Origin: JBEIGE01 sp040382055 | GTDB taxonomy: Bacteria > Pseudomonadota > Gammaproteobacteria > Burkholderiales > Burkholderiaceae_C | Length of the DNA stretch: 64,000 nt | Reading direction: 5' to 3' | Assembly (NCBI GenBank): GCA_040382055.1 | Contig: JBEIGE010000003.1 | Coordinates: 62,001-126,000 of the forward strand | Shown: piece after piece, positions 46,089-53,529 of the stretch | Layout of the letters: every line of letters starts with the position of its first letter | How positions within the stretch are numbered: the stretch's first letter is position 1 | Made by a program: the position numbers and the translations under genes | Notes under the pieces: generated by a model | The model's input: the letters and a program-made list of their open reading frames with translations, nothing else | Databases searched by the model: none | Told to the model about the DNA's origin: nothing

Positions 46089-47237
46089 TCAGTTCCCGAC
46101 GCTCTCTTTGACGATCAGCCAGCGATCGCCCGATTTGATGAAATCAATTCGCTTGCGGCTTGAGACGGACAGCGCATCAGCCTTGTAGTCTTGGCGGAAT
46201 TGTGCTGTTGCCGTGTTGGCGGTCACGCTGATGGTGATATTTTCCAGCTTCAGGCTGATGCTTTTCTTGCTGGTGATGCGCTGGCGGCGCTCTTGTTCCC
46301 AGGCACTGCGGGAGACTTTGCCCGGAGTCTCAAACTCTTTGCCATACGCACCCAGATAGCCTTTCATGTCCTTGCTGGCCCAAGCCCGGGCCCAAGCCTG
46401 AAGAGCGGCATCCACGTCTTTTTCTGAAGACTCGCTTGCAGCCGTTTTTGCGGCAGGTGCAGCGGCAGCAGCTGGTGATGAAGTTGCTGTGGCTACCGTG
46501 GTGGCTGGTGTGACGGGTGTGGCAGGGGATTGGGCTGCGGGTGCAGCAGCGGGTGCTGAGGGCGTCGCTACCACAGCGGGCGAGGGCTTGACCGGCATGG
46601 CAGGCAAGGCAGGAGTAGGCAGTGGTGCAGCTGGGGTAATGACAGGTGCTGTCTGGGCAGCAACAACCGCCACCGGGCGCTGGCCTTTGGCAGTGGCGTT
46701 GGTATTGGTGCTCAGATTGGGATTGAAGAGTTCGCGGATCAGGGCCAGCTTGGGCTGGACGGCTGTGTTGCTGCCATCGAGCAACAGGGCTTTGTTATAG
46801 GCCTGACTGGCCAGCTTGGCGTAGACATCGCCCAAATTCTCATGGGCGGTGGAATAGCTCGGGTTGGTGCGAATCGCCATCTCCAGGGCCGCACGAGCCT
46901 TGTCAAACTGGTTCTGACCAGCGTAGAGAACGGCGAGGTTGTTGTAGGGCTCAGGCAGTTCGGGGTAGTCTTCGGTGAGTTTGGTAAAGGTGTTGATGGC
47001 GTCAGACTGCTGGCCAGAGTCGCGTTGAATCACACCTTTGATGAAACGCATTTGCGGGTCGCGCGGCTTTCCTGCAAGAAACTGGTCTGCTTTTTTAAGC
47101 GCCTCGCTGAGTTTGCCGTTGCGGACAAGCTGGTTCACATCGGCGTAGTCGTCAGCATACACGGGGGAGCCTGCCAGGCTGCCAGCCAAAAAAAGCCAGC
47201 GTAAAAAACCGAGAATTGTGGATTGCGGGTGTTTCAT
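46089..47237 (-). CDS. Secreted TPR protein with C-terminal NTF2-like domain
   Basis: The 382-residue protein has a signal peptide (about 1-28). TPR repeats (about 30-170) include PEPYNNLAVLYAGQNQFDKA and ENLGDVYAKLASQAY. A Pro/Ala-rich linker (about 185-268) is followed by a C-terminal domain (274-382) of NTF2-like pattern (YLGAYGKEF, DRWLIVKES). The same kind of domain ends the neighbouring L,D-transpeptidase. A role as periplasmic partner or regulator of cell-wall crosslinking is inferred from this and from the 7-nt spacing. It is divergent from cysS. Confidence 0.82.
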   Translation of the reverse strand: MKHPQSTILGFLRWLFLAGSLAGSPVYADDYADVNQLVRNGKLSEALKKADQFLAGKPRDPQMRFIKGVIQRDSGQQSDAINTFTKLTEDYPELPEPYNNLAVLYAGQNQFDKARAALEMAIRTNPSYSTAHENLGDVYAKLASQAYNKALLLDGSNTAVQPKLALIRELFNPNLSTNTNATAKGQRPVAVVAAQTAPVITPAAPLPTPALPAMPVKPSPAVVATPSAPAAAPAAQSPATPVTPATTVATATSSPAAAAAPAAKTAASESSEKDVDAALQAWARAWASKDMKGYLGAYGKEFETPGKVSRSAWEQERRQRITSKKSISLKLENITISVTANTATAQFRQDYKADALSVSSRKRIDFIKSGDRWLIVKESVGN

Positions 47238-47455
47238 GAAATCTCTGGCAGGTCTGCTTGCACAGGGTAAGGCTGTCTGGTGTACTGAAGGCTTGCGGCA
47301 AGGACAGAAATTTGTCTTTTTTAACCCCGCAACTATATCCGAAGCGGTGTGTGATCTCAGGCTGGCTTGCAGCCGATAGAATGATTTGGATGGACACGCC
47401 GAATACTGAATTTACGCCCCGCAACTCTCACTAGCGGGCGCCCTGGAAAAAACCC

Positions 47456-48832
47456 ATGAGTTTGCGCATCTACAACACGCTTTCGCGTGCGCTGGAAACT
47501 TTCACACCCATCGAACCCGGCCATGTGCGCATGTATGTGTGCGGCATGACCGTGTACGACCTCTGCCACCTTGGCCATGCACGTGCCATGGTGGCTTTTG
47601 ACGTGGTGCAGCGTTGGCTCAAGGTCAGTGGCCTGCGTGTGACCTATGTCCGCAATGTCACCGACATCGATGACAAGATTATCAAACGTGCGCTGGAGAA
47701 TGGCGAAACCATACGCGCACTGACCAACCGCATGGTCGATGCCTTGCATCAGGACGCCGACGCCCTGGGCATTGAGCGCCCATCCTTGGAGCCGCGTGCC
47801 ACAGATTACGTGACGCACATGCTGGGCCTGATTCAGACGCTGCAGCACAAAGGCCTGGCTTATCAGGCCGCCGAGGGTGATGTGAACTTTGCAGTCAGAA
47901 AGTTTCCCGGCTACGGCAAGCTCTCCGGCAAATCGCTCGATGAGCTGCGCGCCGGCGAACGCGTCGCTGTTCTGGACGACAAAGACGACCCCCTGGACTT
48001 TGTGCTGTGGAAGTCCGCCAAGCCCGAAGAGCCCGCAGACGCCAAGTGGGACAGCCCGTATGGCGCGGGCCGTCCCGGATGGCACATTGAGTGCTCGGCC
48101 ATGAGCTGCGAGTTGCTCGGAGAAAGCTTTGACATTCATGGCGGCGGTGCAGATCTGCAGTTTCCGCACCACGAGAACGAGATCGCCCAAAGCGAAGGGG
48201 CTTTCGACAAACCGCTGGCCCGGATCTGGATGCACAACGGCTTTGTGCGTGTGGACAACGAAAAAATGTCCAAGTCGCTGGGTAACTTTTTCACCATTCG
48301 TGACATTCTTGCCAAATACGACGCCGAGACCGTTCGTTTTTTCATTATTCGTGCCCATTACCGCAGCGCCCTGAACTACAGCGATGCCCACCTCGACGAC
48401 GCCCGCAACGCGCTTAAGCGCCTGTACACCGCACTGCACGGCATCGCACCTGCCCGTACACCGGTCAACTGGCTCAATGTGCACGCAGCCCGGTTCAAAT
48501 CTGCCATGGACGAGGACTTTGGCACACCCGAAGCCGTGGCGGTGCTGTTTGAGTTGGCCACCGAGGTCAACAAAACCCGGTCGCCCGAGCTGGCTGGCCT
48601 GCTCAAATCCCTGGGTGCTTGCCTGGGCCTGTTGCAGGCCTCGCCTGAGGTTTTTCTGCAATCTGGCGCCTTGCTTGACGACGCTGCCATTCAACTGCAG
48701 ATCCAGGCACGTGCCCAAGCCAAGCGCGACAAAGACTTTGCCCAGGCTGACAACATCCGTAATGCCTTGCTCAAGCAGGGCATTGTGCTCAAAGATTCTG
48801 CGGCTGGTACCAGCTGGGAGGTTGTGCAATGA
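47456..48832 (+). CDS. cysS: Cysteinyl-tRNA synthetase
   Basis: The 458-residue class I synthetase has zinc-binding C28 in VCGMTVYDLCHLGHARAM, the HIGH motif HLGH, GWHIECSAM, and the KMSKS motif in NEKMSKSLGNFF. It charges tRNA-Cys. It overlaps the glycosylase gene by 4 nt. The 218-nt gap upstream holds a 14-residue reading frame (47390-47434) without Cys codons and a weak hairpin, with no sign of a T-box or Cys leader. Confidence 0.97.
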   Translation: MSLRIYNTLSRALETFTPIEPGHVRMYVCGMTVYDLCHLGHARAMVAFDVVQRWLKVSGLRVTYVRNVTDIDDKIIKRALENGETIRALTNRMVDALHQDADALGIERPSLEPRATDYVTHMLGLIQTLQHKGLAYQAAEGDVNFAVRKFPGYGKLSGKSLDELRAGERVAVLDDKDDPLDFVLWKSAKPEEPADAKWDSPYGAGRPGWHIECSAMSCELLGESFDIHGGGADLQFPHHENEIAQSEGAFDKPLARIWMHNGFVRVDNEKMSKSLGNFFTIRDILAKYDAETVRFFIIRAHYRSALNYSDAHLDDARNALKRLYTALHGIAPARTPVNWLNVHAARFKSAMDEDFGTPEAVAVLFELATEVNKTRSPELAGLLKSLGACLGLLQASPEVFLQSGALLDDAAIQLQIQARAQAKRDKDFAQADNIRNALLKQGIVLKDSAAGTSWEVVQ

Positions 48833-49467
48833 TCGCGCCAGTAACCGCGAGCAAACCCGAGTATTGGGAAGAGGCCTGCAAACACCTCATGAAGAAAGAC
48901 CGGGTCATGAAGCGCCTGATTCCGCAGCATGAACAGGTCTGGCTGCAAACCCGGGGCGATGCCTTCACCACCCTGGCGCGCAGCATTGTGGGCCAGCAGA
49001 TTTCGGTCAAGGCGGCACAAACCGTGTGGGACCGCTTTGCCAAGCTGCCGCGCAAGATGACGGCGGCCAATGTGCTCAAGCTCAAGGTCGATGACATGCG
49101 CGCAGCCGGCCTGAGCGCCCGCAAGGTGGAGTACCTGGTAGACCTTTCGCTTAACTTCGACACCGGCGCGGTCAAGGTCAAAGCCTGGGCCGACATGGAC
49201 GACGATGCCATCATTGCCGAACTGGTCAGCATTCGCGGCATAGGACGCTGGACAGCCGAGATGTTCCTCATCTTTCACATGCTCCGACCCAATGTGCTGC
49301 CCCTGGACGATGTAGGCCTGATCAACGGCATCAGCAAGAATTATTTTTCCGGCGACACCGTGAGCCGCAGTGATGCCCGTGAGGTCGCCGCTGCCTGGGC
49401 TCCCTACTGCAGCGTGGCAACTTGGTATATTTGGCGCTCTCTCGACCCGGAGCCGGTGGCCTACTGA
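48829..49467 (+). CDS. DNA-3-methyladenine glycosylase II (AlkA-type)
   Basis: The 212-residue HhH-GPD base-excision glycosylase has RSIVGQQISVKAAQTVWDRF near residue 45, the hairpin GIGRWTAEMFLIFHM and the catalytic Asp in LPLDDVGL near residue 160. It lacks the N-terminal domain of E. coli AlkA, as in the shorter Mag-type enzymes. It overlaps cysS by 4 nt and precedes accA by 42 nt; this order is frequent in Comamonadaceae. Confidence 0.92.
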   Translation: MIAPVTASKPEYWEEACKHLMKKDRVMKRLIPQHEQVWLQTRGDAFTTLARSIVGQQISVKAAQTVWDRFAKLPRKMTAANVLKLKVDDMRAAGLSARKVEYLVDLSLNFDTGAVKVKAWADMDDDAIIAELVSIRGIGRWTAEMFLIFHMLRPNVLPLDDVGLINGISKNYFSGDTVSRSDAREVAAAWAPYCSVATWYIWRSLDPEPVAY

Positions 49468-49509
49468 GAACTTCCCAAGGTAGAAACAAGGTAGAAACAA
49501 GGTAGATAT

Positions 49510-50487
49510 ATGGCAAAAAAAACATTTCTCGATTTTGAACAGCCCATCGCTGAGCTGGAAACCAAAATTGAAGAACTGCGTTATGTGCAGACAGAATCTG
49601 CGGTAGATATTTCGGCCGAGATTGACCAACTCAGCAAAAAGAGCCAGCAACTCACCAAAGACGTCTACAGCGATCTGACTCCCTGGCAAATCACCAAGAT
49701 TGCGCGTCACCCCGAGCGCCCCTACACCCTGGATTTCATCAGCGAAATCTTCACCGACTTTGTGGAAATGCATGGTGACCGCCATTTCGCCGATGACCTG
49801 AGCATTGTGGGCGGACTGGCCAGGTTTAACGGCACACCCTGCATGGTGCTGGGCCAGCAAAAGGGGCGCGACACCAAAGAGCGCGGGCTGCGCAACTTCG
49901 GCATGAGCAAGCCCGAAGGCTATCGCAAGGCGCTGCGGCTCATGAAAACCGCCGAGAAGTTCAAACTGCCGGTGTTTACCTTTGTTGACACGCCGGGTGC
50001 CTACCCCGGCATTGATGCCGAAGAGCGCGGCCAGTCCGAAGCCATCGGGCGCAATATTTTTGAAATGGCGCAACTCGAAGTGCCCATCATCACCAGCATC
50101 ATCGGTGAGGGCGGCTCCGGCGGTGCACTGGCCATCTCGGTGTGTGATCAGTTGCTCATGCTCCAGTACTCCATCTATTCCGTGATCAGCCCCGAGGGCT
50201 GTGCCTCTATTCTCTGGAAAACTTCTGACAAAGCCCAAGACGCCGCCGACGCCCTGGGCATTACCGCGCATCGACTCAAAGCGCTGGGCCTGGTTGACAA
50301 AATCGTCAGTGAGCCTGTAGGTGGCGCGCACCGCGACCACAAGCAAATGGCCGTTTTTCTCAAGCGCGCCCTGGTCGATGCCTACCGTCAGGTCAGTGAC
50401 CTCAAGGTCAAAGAGTTGGTTGATCGCCGCTACGACCGGCTGCAAAGCTACGGCCGCTTTACCGACACCAAAGCCAGCAGCAAGTAA
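49510..50487 (+). CDS. accA: Acetyl-CoA carboxylase carboxyltransferase subunit alpha
   Basis: The 325-residue protein starts FLDFEQPIAELETKIEELR, the standard AccA N-terminus. It contains VDTPGAYPGIDAEERGQSEA and GEGGSGGALAISV, which form the CoA/biotin site with AccD. It supplies malonyl-CoA for fatty-acid synthesis. The region just before the start has a repeated GGTAGAAACAA string (49480-49503). It is followed by tilS after 20 nt. Confidence 0.97.
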   Translation: MAKKTFLDFEQPIAELETKIEELRYVQTESAVDISAEIDQLSKKSQQLTKDVYSDLTPWQITKIARHPERPYTLDFISEIFTDFVEMHGDRHFADDLSIVGGLARFNGTPCMVLGQQKGRDTKERGLRNFGMSKPEGYRKALRLMKTAEKFKLPVFTFVDTPGAYPGIDAEERGQSEAIGRNIFEMAQLEVPIITSIIGEGGSGGALAISVCDQLLMLQYSIYSVISPEGCASILWKTSDKAQDAADALGITAHRLKALGLVDKIVSEPVGGAHRDHKQMAVFLKRALVDAYRQVSDLKVKELVDRRYDRLQSYGRFTDTKASSK

Positions 50488-50507
50488 ACCCGGGTGCCGG
50501 GGTCTGC

Positions 50508-51509
50508 ATGACGATTTCCCTGGAAAAGGCCCTTGACGCCTTTTCACCTGTTTTGCCGCTCGCCGTCGCCTACAGCGGCGGGGCCGATTCAACCGCCTTG
50601 CTGCTGTCCTGCGCCCGCAAGTGGCCCGGCCAGGTGCATGCGGTTCATGTGCACCATGGTCTGCAACAGGCGGCCGATGAATTCGAGGCCCATTGCCGCG
50701 CCTTTTGCGCTCAGATTACGGTGCCGCTGTCGGTCCTGCATGTCAACGCCAAACCCGCGCCCGGGGACAGCCCTGAAGATGCAGCCCGCCGTGCCCGTTA
50801 CATGGCTTTTCACGATTTTTACCAATATCAGACTGAACATTCAGCTATTTATTCAATAGCAATTGCGCAGCACGCGGACGACCAGGTTGAGACTATTCTG
50901 CTGGCCTTGAGCCGCGGGGCCGGGCTGGCGGGCCTCAGTGCCATGCCTGCAGCCTGGGAGCGCGACGGCATCCGCTACCACCGCCCGCTGCTTCCGGTCA
51001 GCCAAGCTGCTTTGCGTCAGTGGCTTACAGACCAGGACGTGGCGTTTGTCACAGACCCCAGCAACGCCAACCAGGCATTTACTCGCAACCGCATCCGCGC
51101 CCGGTTGCTGCCCGTGCTTGATGATGCTTTTCCCCAGTTTCGCGAGACGTTTGCGCGCAGTGCAGCCCATGCCGCTAGTGCCCAGGCGCTGCTGAACGAG
51201 CTGGCGCAAGAAGACTTGCAGCGCATCGGCGCACCGCCGGCCATTGCGGCCTTGCAAGTCTTGAGCCCGCAGCGCCAGGCTAACCTGTTGCGCCACTGGC
51301 TCAAGCTCAGCCATGGCGTGGTTCCCAACACCGCGCAACTCAAGGAACTCATGCACCAGATTGCGGCTTGCACCAGCCGCGCACACCAGATTCACATCAA
51401 GGTTGGCCAGGGCTTTGTCGAGCGGAAAAATGCGGTTTTGCATTGGTACAATCCCTCGGCTTTGCATCAACCTCCCTCTACATTTCCCAATGGCACTGAT
51501 CGTTCATAA
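50508..51509 (+). CDS. tilS: tRNA(Ile)-lysidine synthase
   Basis: The 333-residue PP-loop ATPase changes C34 of tRNA-Ile(CAU) to lysidine. The PP-loop is SGGADS at residues 23-28; HVHHGLQ and AQHADDQVETILLALSRGAGL follow. The C-terminal substrate-binding domain is short, as in many Burkholderiales. An AT-rich 17-nt palindrome (50844-50860) lies in frame directly before AQHADDQ, in a stretch where relatives usually have a compact loop. The end overlaps lysC by 20 nt. Confidence 0.94.
   Translation: MTISLEKALDAFSPVLPLAVAYSGGADSTALLLSCARKWPGQVHAVHVHHGLQQAADEFEAHCRAFCAQITVPLSVLHVNAKPAPGDSPEDAARRARYMAFHDFYQYQTEHSAIYSIAIAQHADDQVETILLALSRGAGLAGLSAMPAAWERDGIRYHRPLLPVSQAALRQWLTDQDVAFVTDPSNANQAFTRNRIRARLLPVLDDAFPQFRETFARSAAHAASAQALLNELAQEDLQRIGAPPAIAALQVLSPQRQANLLRHWLKLSHGVVPNTAQLKELMHQIAACTSRAHQIHIKVGQGFVERKNAVLHWYNPSALHQPPSTFPNGTDRS
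50844..50860. repeat. 17-nt palindrome inside tilS
   Basis: GCTATT-TATTC-AATAGC is a perfect 6-bp inverted repeat with a 5-nt loop in a locally AT-rich patch of an otherwise GC-rich gene. Its size and design are the same as the palindromes at 1668, 9590 and 33896. Confidence 0.45.
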
Positions 51510-52758
51510 ATACGGCGGCACGTCGATGGGCTCGACCGAGCGCATCCGCAATGTCGCCAAGCGCGTGACCAAATGGGCGCGGGCCGGCCACCAGATGGTG
51601 GTGGTGCCCAGCGCCATGAGCGGCGAAACCAACCGCCTGCTCGGCCTGGCCAAAGAGCTGGCACCTGCCAATCAGGGTGACGCCTATGGCCGCGAACTCG
51701 ACATGCTGGCCGCCACTGGCGAGCAGGCCTCCAGTGCCCTGCTGGCCATTGCGCTGCAAGCCGAAGGCATGGGCTCGGTCAGCTATGCGGGCTGGCAAGT
51801 TCCCATCAAAACCAACAGCGCATTTACCAAGGCGCGCATCGAGTCCATCGATGACGCCCGGGTTCGCGCCGATCTCAATGCCGGCAAGGTGGTGATCGTC
51901 ACCGGCTTTCAGGGCATGGACGACCACGGCAACATCACCACCCTGGGCCGGGGTGGCTCAGACACCTCGGCCGTGGCGGTGGCAGCCGCCATGAAGGCCG
52001 CTGAATGCCTGATCTATACCGATGTCGATGGCGTCTACACCACCGACCCGCGGGTGGTGCCTGAGGCACGTCGCCTGCACACGGTAAGTTTTGAAGAAAT
52101 GCTGGAAATGGCGTCTCTGGGTTCCAAGGTTCTGCAAATCCGCTCAGTGGAATTTGCCGGCAAATACAAAGTACCGCTGCGGGTACTCTCCAGCTTTACC
52201 CCCTGGGACATAGACATCAACCAAGAGGCCAGCTCCGGCACCCTGATTACTTTTGAGGAAGACGAACAGATGGAACAAGCCATAGTCTCGGGCATCGCAT
52301 TCAACCGCGACGAAGCCAAAATTTCGGTACTCGGCGTGCCCGACAAGCCCGGCATCGCCTACCAGATTCTCGGTGCGGTGGCAGATGCCAATATCGAAGT
52401 CGACATGATCATCCAGAACATCAGCCGCGATGGGAAAACCGACTTCAGCTTCACCGTCAACCGCAACGAGTTTGCCAAGGCGGTCGACATGCTCAAAACC
52501 CGGGTTCTGCCCGGCCTGGGTGCCCAAGAAGTGGTGGGTGACACCAAAATCTGCAAAGTCTCCATTGTCGGAATCGGCATGCGCAGCCATGTGGGCATTG
52601 CCAGCAAGATGTTCCGTGTGCTCAGTGAAGAGGGCATCAACATCCAGATGATCTCCACCAGCGAGATCAAGACTTCCGTGGTGATTGACGAGAAATACAT
52701 GGAACTTGCCGTACGTGCCCTGCACAAGGCCTTTGACCTGGATCAGTCCCCCACCTAA
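51490..52758 (+). CDS. lysC: Aspartate kinase
   Basis: The 422-residue protein has the kinase domain start VHKYGGTSMGSTERI, the TLGRGGSDTSAVA block near residue 160, and two C-terminal ACT domains (about 270-420) used for feedback by lysine and threonine. It phosphorylates aspartate, the entry to Lys, Thr and Met synthesis. The ATG at 51490 is fixed by the family N-terminus and lies inside the end of tilS. It is followed by tRNA-Ser 53 nt later. Confidence 0.96.
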   Translation: MALIVHKYGGTSMGSTERIRNVAKRVTKWARAGHQMVVVPSAMSGETNRLLGLAKELAPANQGDAYGRELDMLAATGEQASSALLAIALQAEGMGSVSYAGWQVPIKTNSAFTKARIESIDDARVRADLNAGKVVIVTGFQGMDDHGNITTLGRGGSDTSAVAVAAAMKAAECLIYTDVDGVYTTDPRVVPEARRLHTVSFEEMLEMASLGSKVLQIRSVEFAGKYKVPLRVLSSFTPWDIDINQEASSGTLITFEEDEQMEQAIVSGIAFNRDEAKISVLGVPDKPGIAYQILGAVADANIEVDMIIQNISRDGKTDFSFTVNRNEFAKAVDMLKTRVLPGLGAQEVVGDTKICKVSIVGIGMRSHVGIASKMFRVLSEEGINIQMISTSEIKTSVVIDEKYMELAVRALHKAFDLDQSPT

Positions 52759-52811
52759 AGTGCAAGTGCCGCGCAAGCACCTGACTCGTGCAATAATCCA
52801 AGCCAGAAACA

Positions 52812-52904
52812 GGAAACGTGACCGAGTGGCCGAAGGTGCTCCCCTGCTAAGGGAGTATGGGGTGTAGAGCCTCATCGAGGGTTCGAATCCCTCCGTTTCC
52901 GCCA
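52812..52904 (+). tRNA. tRNA-Ser (anticodon GCU)
   Basis: The full cloverleaf has acceptor arms GGAAACG/CGTTTCC and CCA encoded at the end. The anticodon arm is CTCCC-CTGCTAA-GGGAG with GCT at 52846-52848. A long variable arm (TATGGGGTGTAGAGCCTCATC region) marks a class II tRNA, and the T-arm GAGGGTTCGAATCCCTC is intact. It decodes AGC/AGU. It is followed by an intrinsic terminator and then by the capsule cluster. Confidence 0.97.
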
Positions 52905-52913
52905 AACACCCCT

Positions 52914-52939
52914 AAAAGCCCCTTCAACGGGGCTTTTTT
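52914..52939 (+). terminator. Intrinsic terminator of tRNA-Ser / lysC unit
   Basis: AAAAGCCCC-TTCAAC-GGGGCTTTTTT forms a 9-bp stem with a 6-nt loop and a T-run. It lies 9 nt after the tRNA CCA end and insulates the capsule cluster from upstream transcription. Confidence 0.92.
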
Positions 52940-52964
52940 GTTGCACTGCTTTGACTCTGAATGA

Positions 52965-52975
52965 GCGGTAGCTGC
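52965..52975 (+). promoter_or_regulatory. Possible ops (RfaH loading) element
   Basis: GCGGTAGCTGC contains the 8-base GCGGTAGC core of the enterobacterial ops element and lies upstream of an operon that encodes an RfaH homologue. The best visible promoter (53050-53078) lies downstream of it, so an earlier transcription start would be needed for it to work. Confidence 0.3.
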
Positions 52976-53049
52976 TGAGAAATGAGCCGGTGTTCGTGTT
53001 GATCAGCTGATGGGCCTCACAACTTCTGAAGCTGAGAACGTTATTCGGA

Positions 53050-53078
53050 TTGTTGGCGCGGTTCAGTTGTGATACAGT
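53050..53078 (+). promoter_or_regulatory. Promoter of the gfc operon
   Basis: TTGTTG and TACAGT are separated by 17 bp, with a TG one base upstream of the -10 (extended -10). It lies 37 nt before the gfcA-like ATG, which has AGGGGAT as ribosome-binding site. Confidence 0.55.
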
Positions 53079-53114
53079 GTTTCCGTCACTTTCACAGATT
53101 CATAGGGGATTTTC

Positions 53115-53480
53115 ATGGTCAAAACTTCAGTTTCCAGTTTGCTTGTTGCTGCCGTTGCTTTGCTCGCCCAGACATCCAATGCAATAGCGCAGACCGCGCC
53201 AGCTGTTCGTCCCGCTGCTCCGGCCACAAGCGCCACACCAGCGCCAGCTGTTCGTCCTGCTGCCCCGGCCGCAAGCGCCACACCAGCGCCAGCTGTTCGT
53301 CCTCCAGCCCCAGCCGCTGGTGCCGCAAGCACAGGTGCTACAACGGCAGGCGCAGCAGGTGCTTCGGCTGCCGCTGTTGGTGGCGTTACTGCCGCCACTG
53401 TCGCTGCAGGAGCATTGGGGGTGCTTGTGGTTGCTGCATCGCAAAACAAGTCCAGTACGGGAACCACTGGCACCAAGTAA
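53115..53480 (+). CDS. gfcA: GfcA/YjbE-like small secreted repeat protein
   Basis: The 121-residue protein has a signal peptide (residues 1-26, IAQ). An Ala/Pro-rich stretch made of 15-residue repeats (APAVRPAAPA...ATP) follows. A Gly/Ala-rich hydrophobic segment (GGVTAATVAAGALGVLVVAA) precedes a Ser/Thr-rich tail. Composition, length, layout and place at the head of the operon match GfcA/YjbE of the group 4 capsule and yjb exopolysaccharide operons, which are Thr/Ala-rich; sequence identity itself is low, so the name rests on pattern and position. Its function is unknown in all organisms. An intrinsic terminator follows 19 nt after the stop. Confidence 0.65.
   Translation: MVKTSVSSLLVAAVALLAQTSNAIAQTAPAVRPAAPATSATPAPAVRPAAPAASATPAPAVRPPAPAAGAASTGATTAGAAGASAAAVGGVTAATVAAGALGVLVVAASQNKSSTGTTGTK
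53196..53320 (+). repeat. 45-bp tandem repeat inside the gfcA-like gene
   Basis: There are two nearly identical 45-nt units (53196-53240 and 53241-53285) and a diverged third from 53286. Each starts GCGCCAGCTGTTCGTCC and encodes 15 residues. The repeats are in frame, so copy-number change would lengthen or shorten the protein without frameshift. Confidence 0.85.
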
Positions 53481-53498
53481 TCCTAACTAATGCATCAC

Positions 53499-53519
53499 AA
53501 AGCGCCTTCGGGCGCTTTT
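53499..53519 (+). terminator. Intrinsic terminator between gfcA and gfcB
   Basis: AAAGCGCC-TTCG-GGCGCTTTT has an 8-bp stem, a UUCG-type tetraloop and a 4-nt T-run. It lies inside the operon 10 nt before the gfcB start, so it could act as an attenuator overcome by the operon's RfaH homologue. Confidence 0.82.
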
Positions 53520-53529
53520 GTGTTTCTGC

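Noticed and set aside
47390..47434. Possible leader peptide (MDTPNTEFTPRNSH) before cysS
   Set aside because: It has no Cys codons and no alternative terminator/antiterminator pair, so amino-acid attenuation is not supported.
47357..48829. Long open frame (490 codons) on the minus strand across cysS
   Set aside because: It is the mirror of cysS, a certain gene, and results from GC-rich codon bias; it shows no domain-like sequence and no ribosome-binding site.
48691..50592. 633-codon open frame on the minus strand across the glycosylase and accA genes
   Set aside because: It is antisense to two well-supported genes. The composition is typical of a shadow frame, with no recognisable motif.
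52880..52904. Attachment-site duplicate of the tRNA-Ser 3' end
   Set aside because: I found no second copy of the tRNA 3' sequence downstream within the window, so an att site cannot be claimed.
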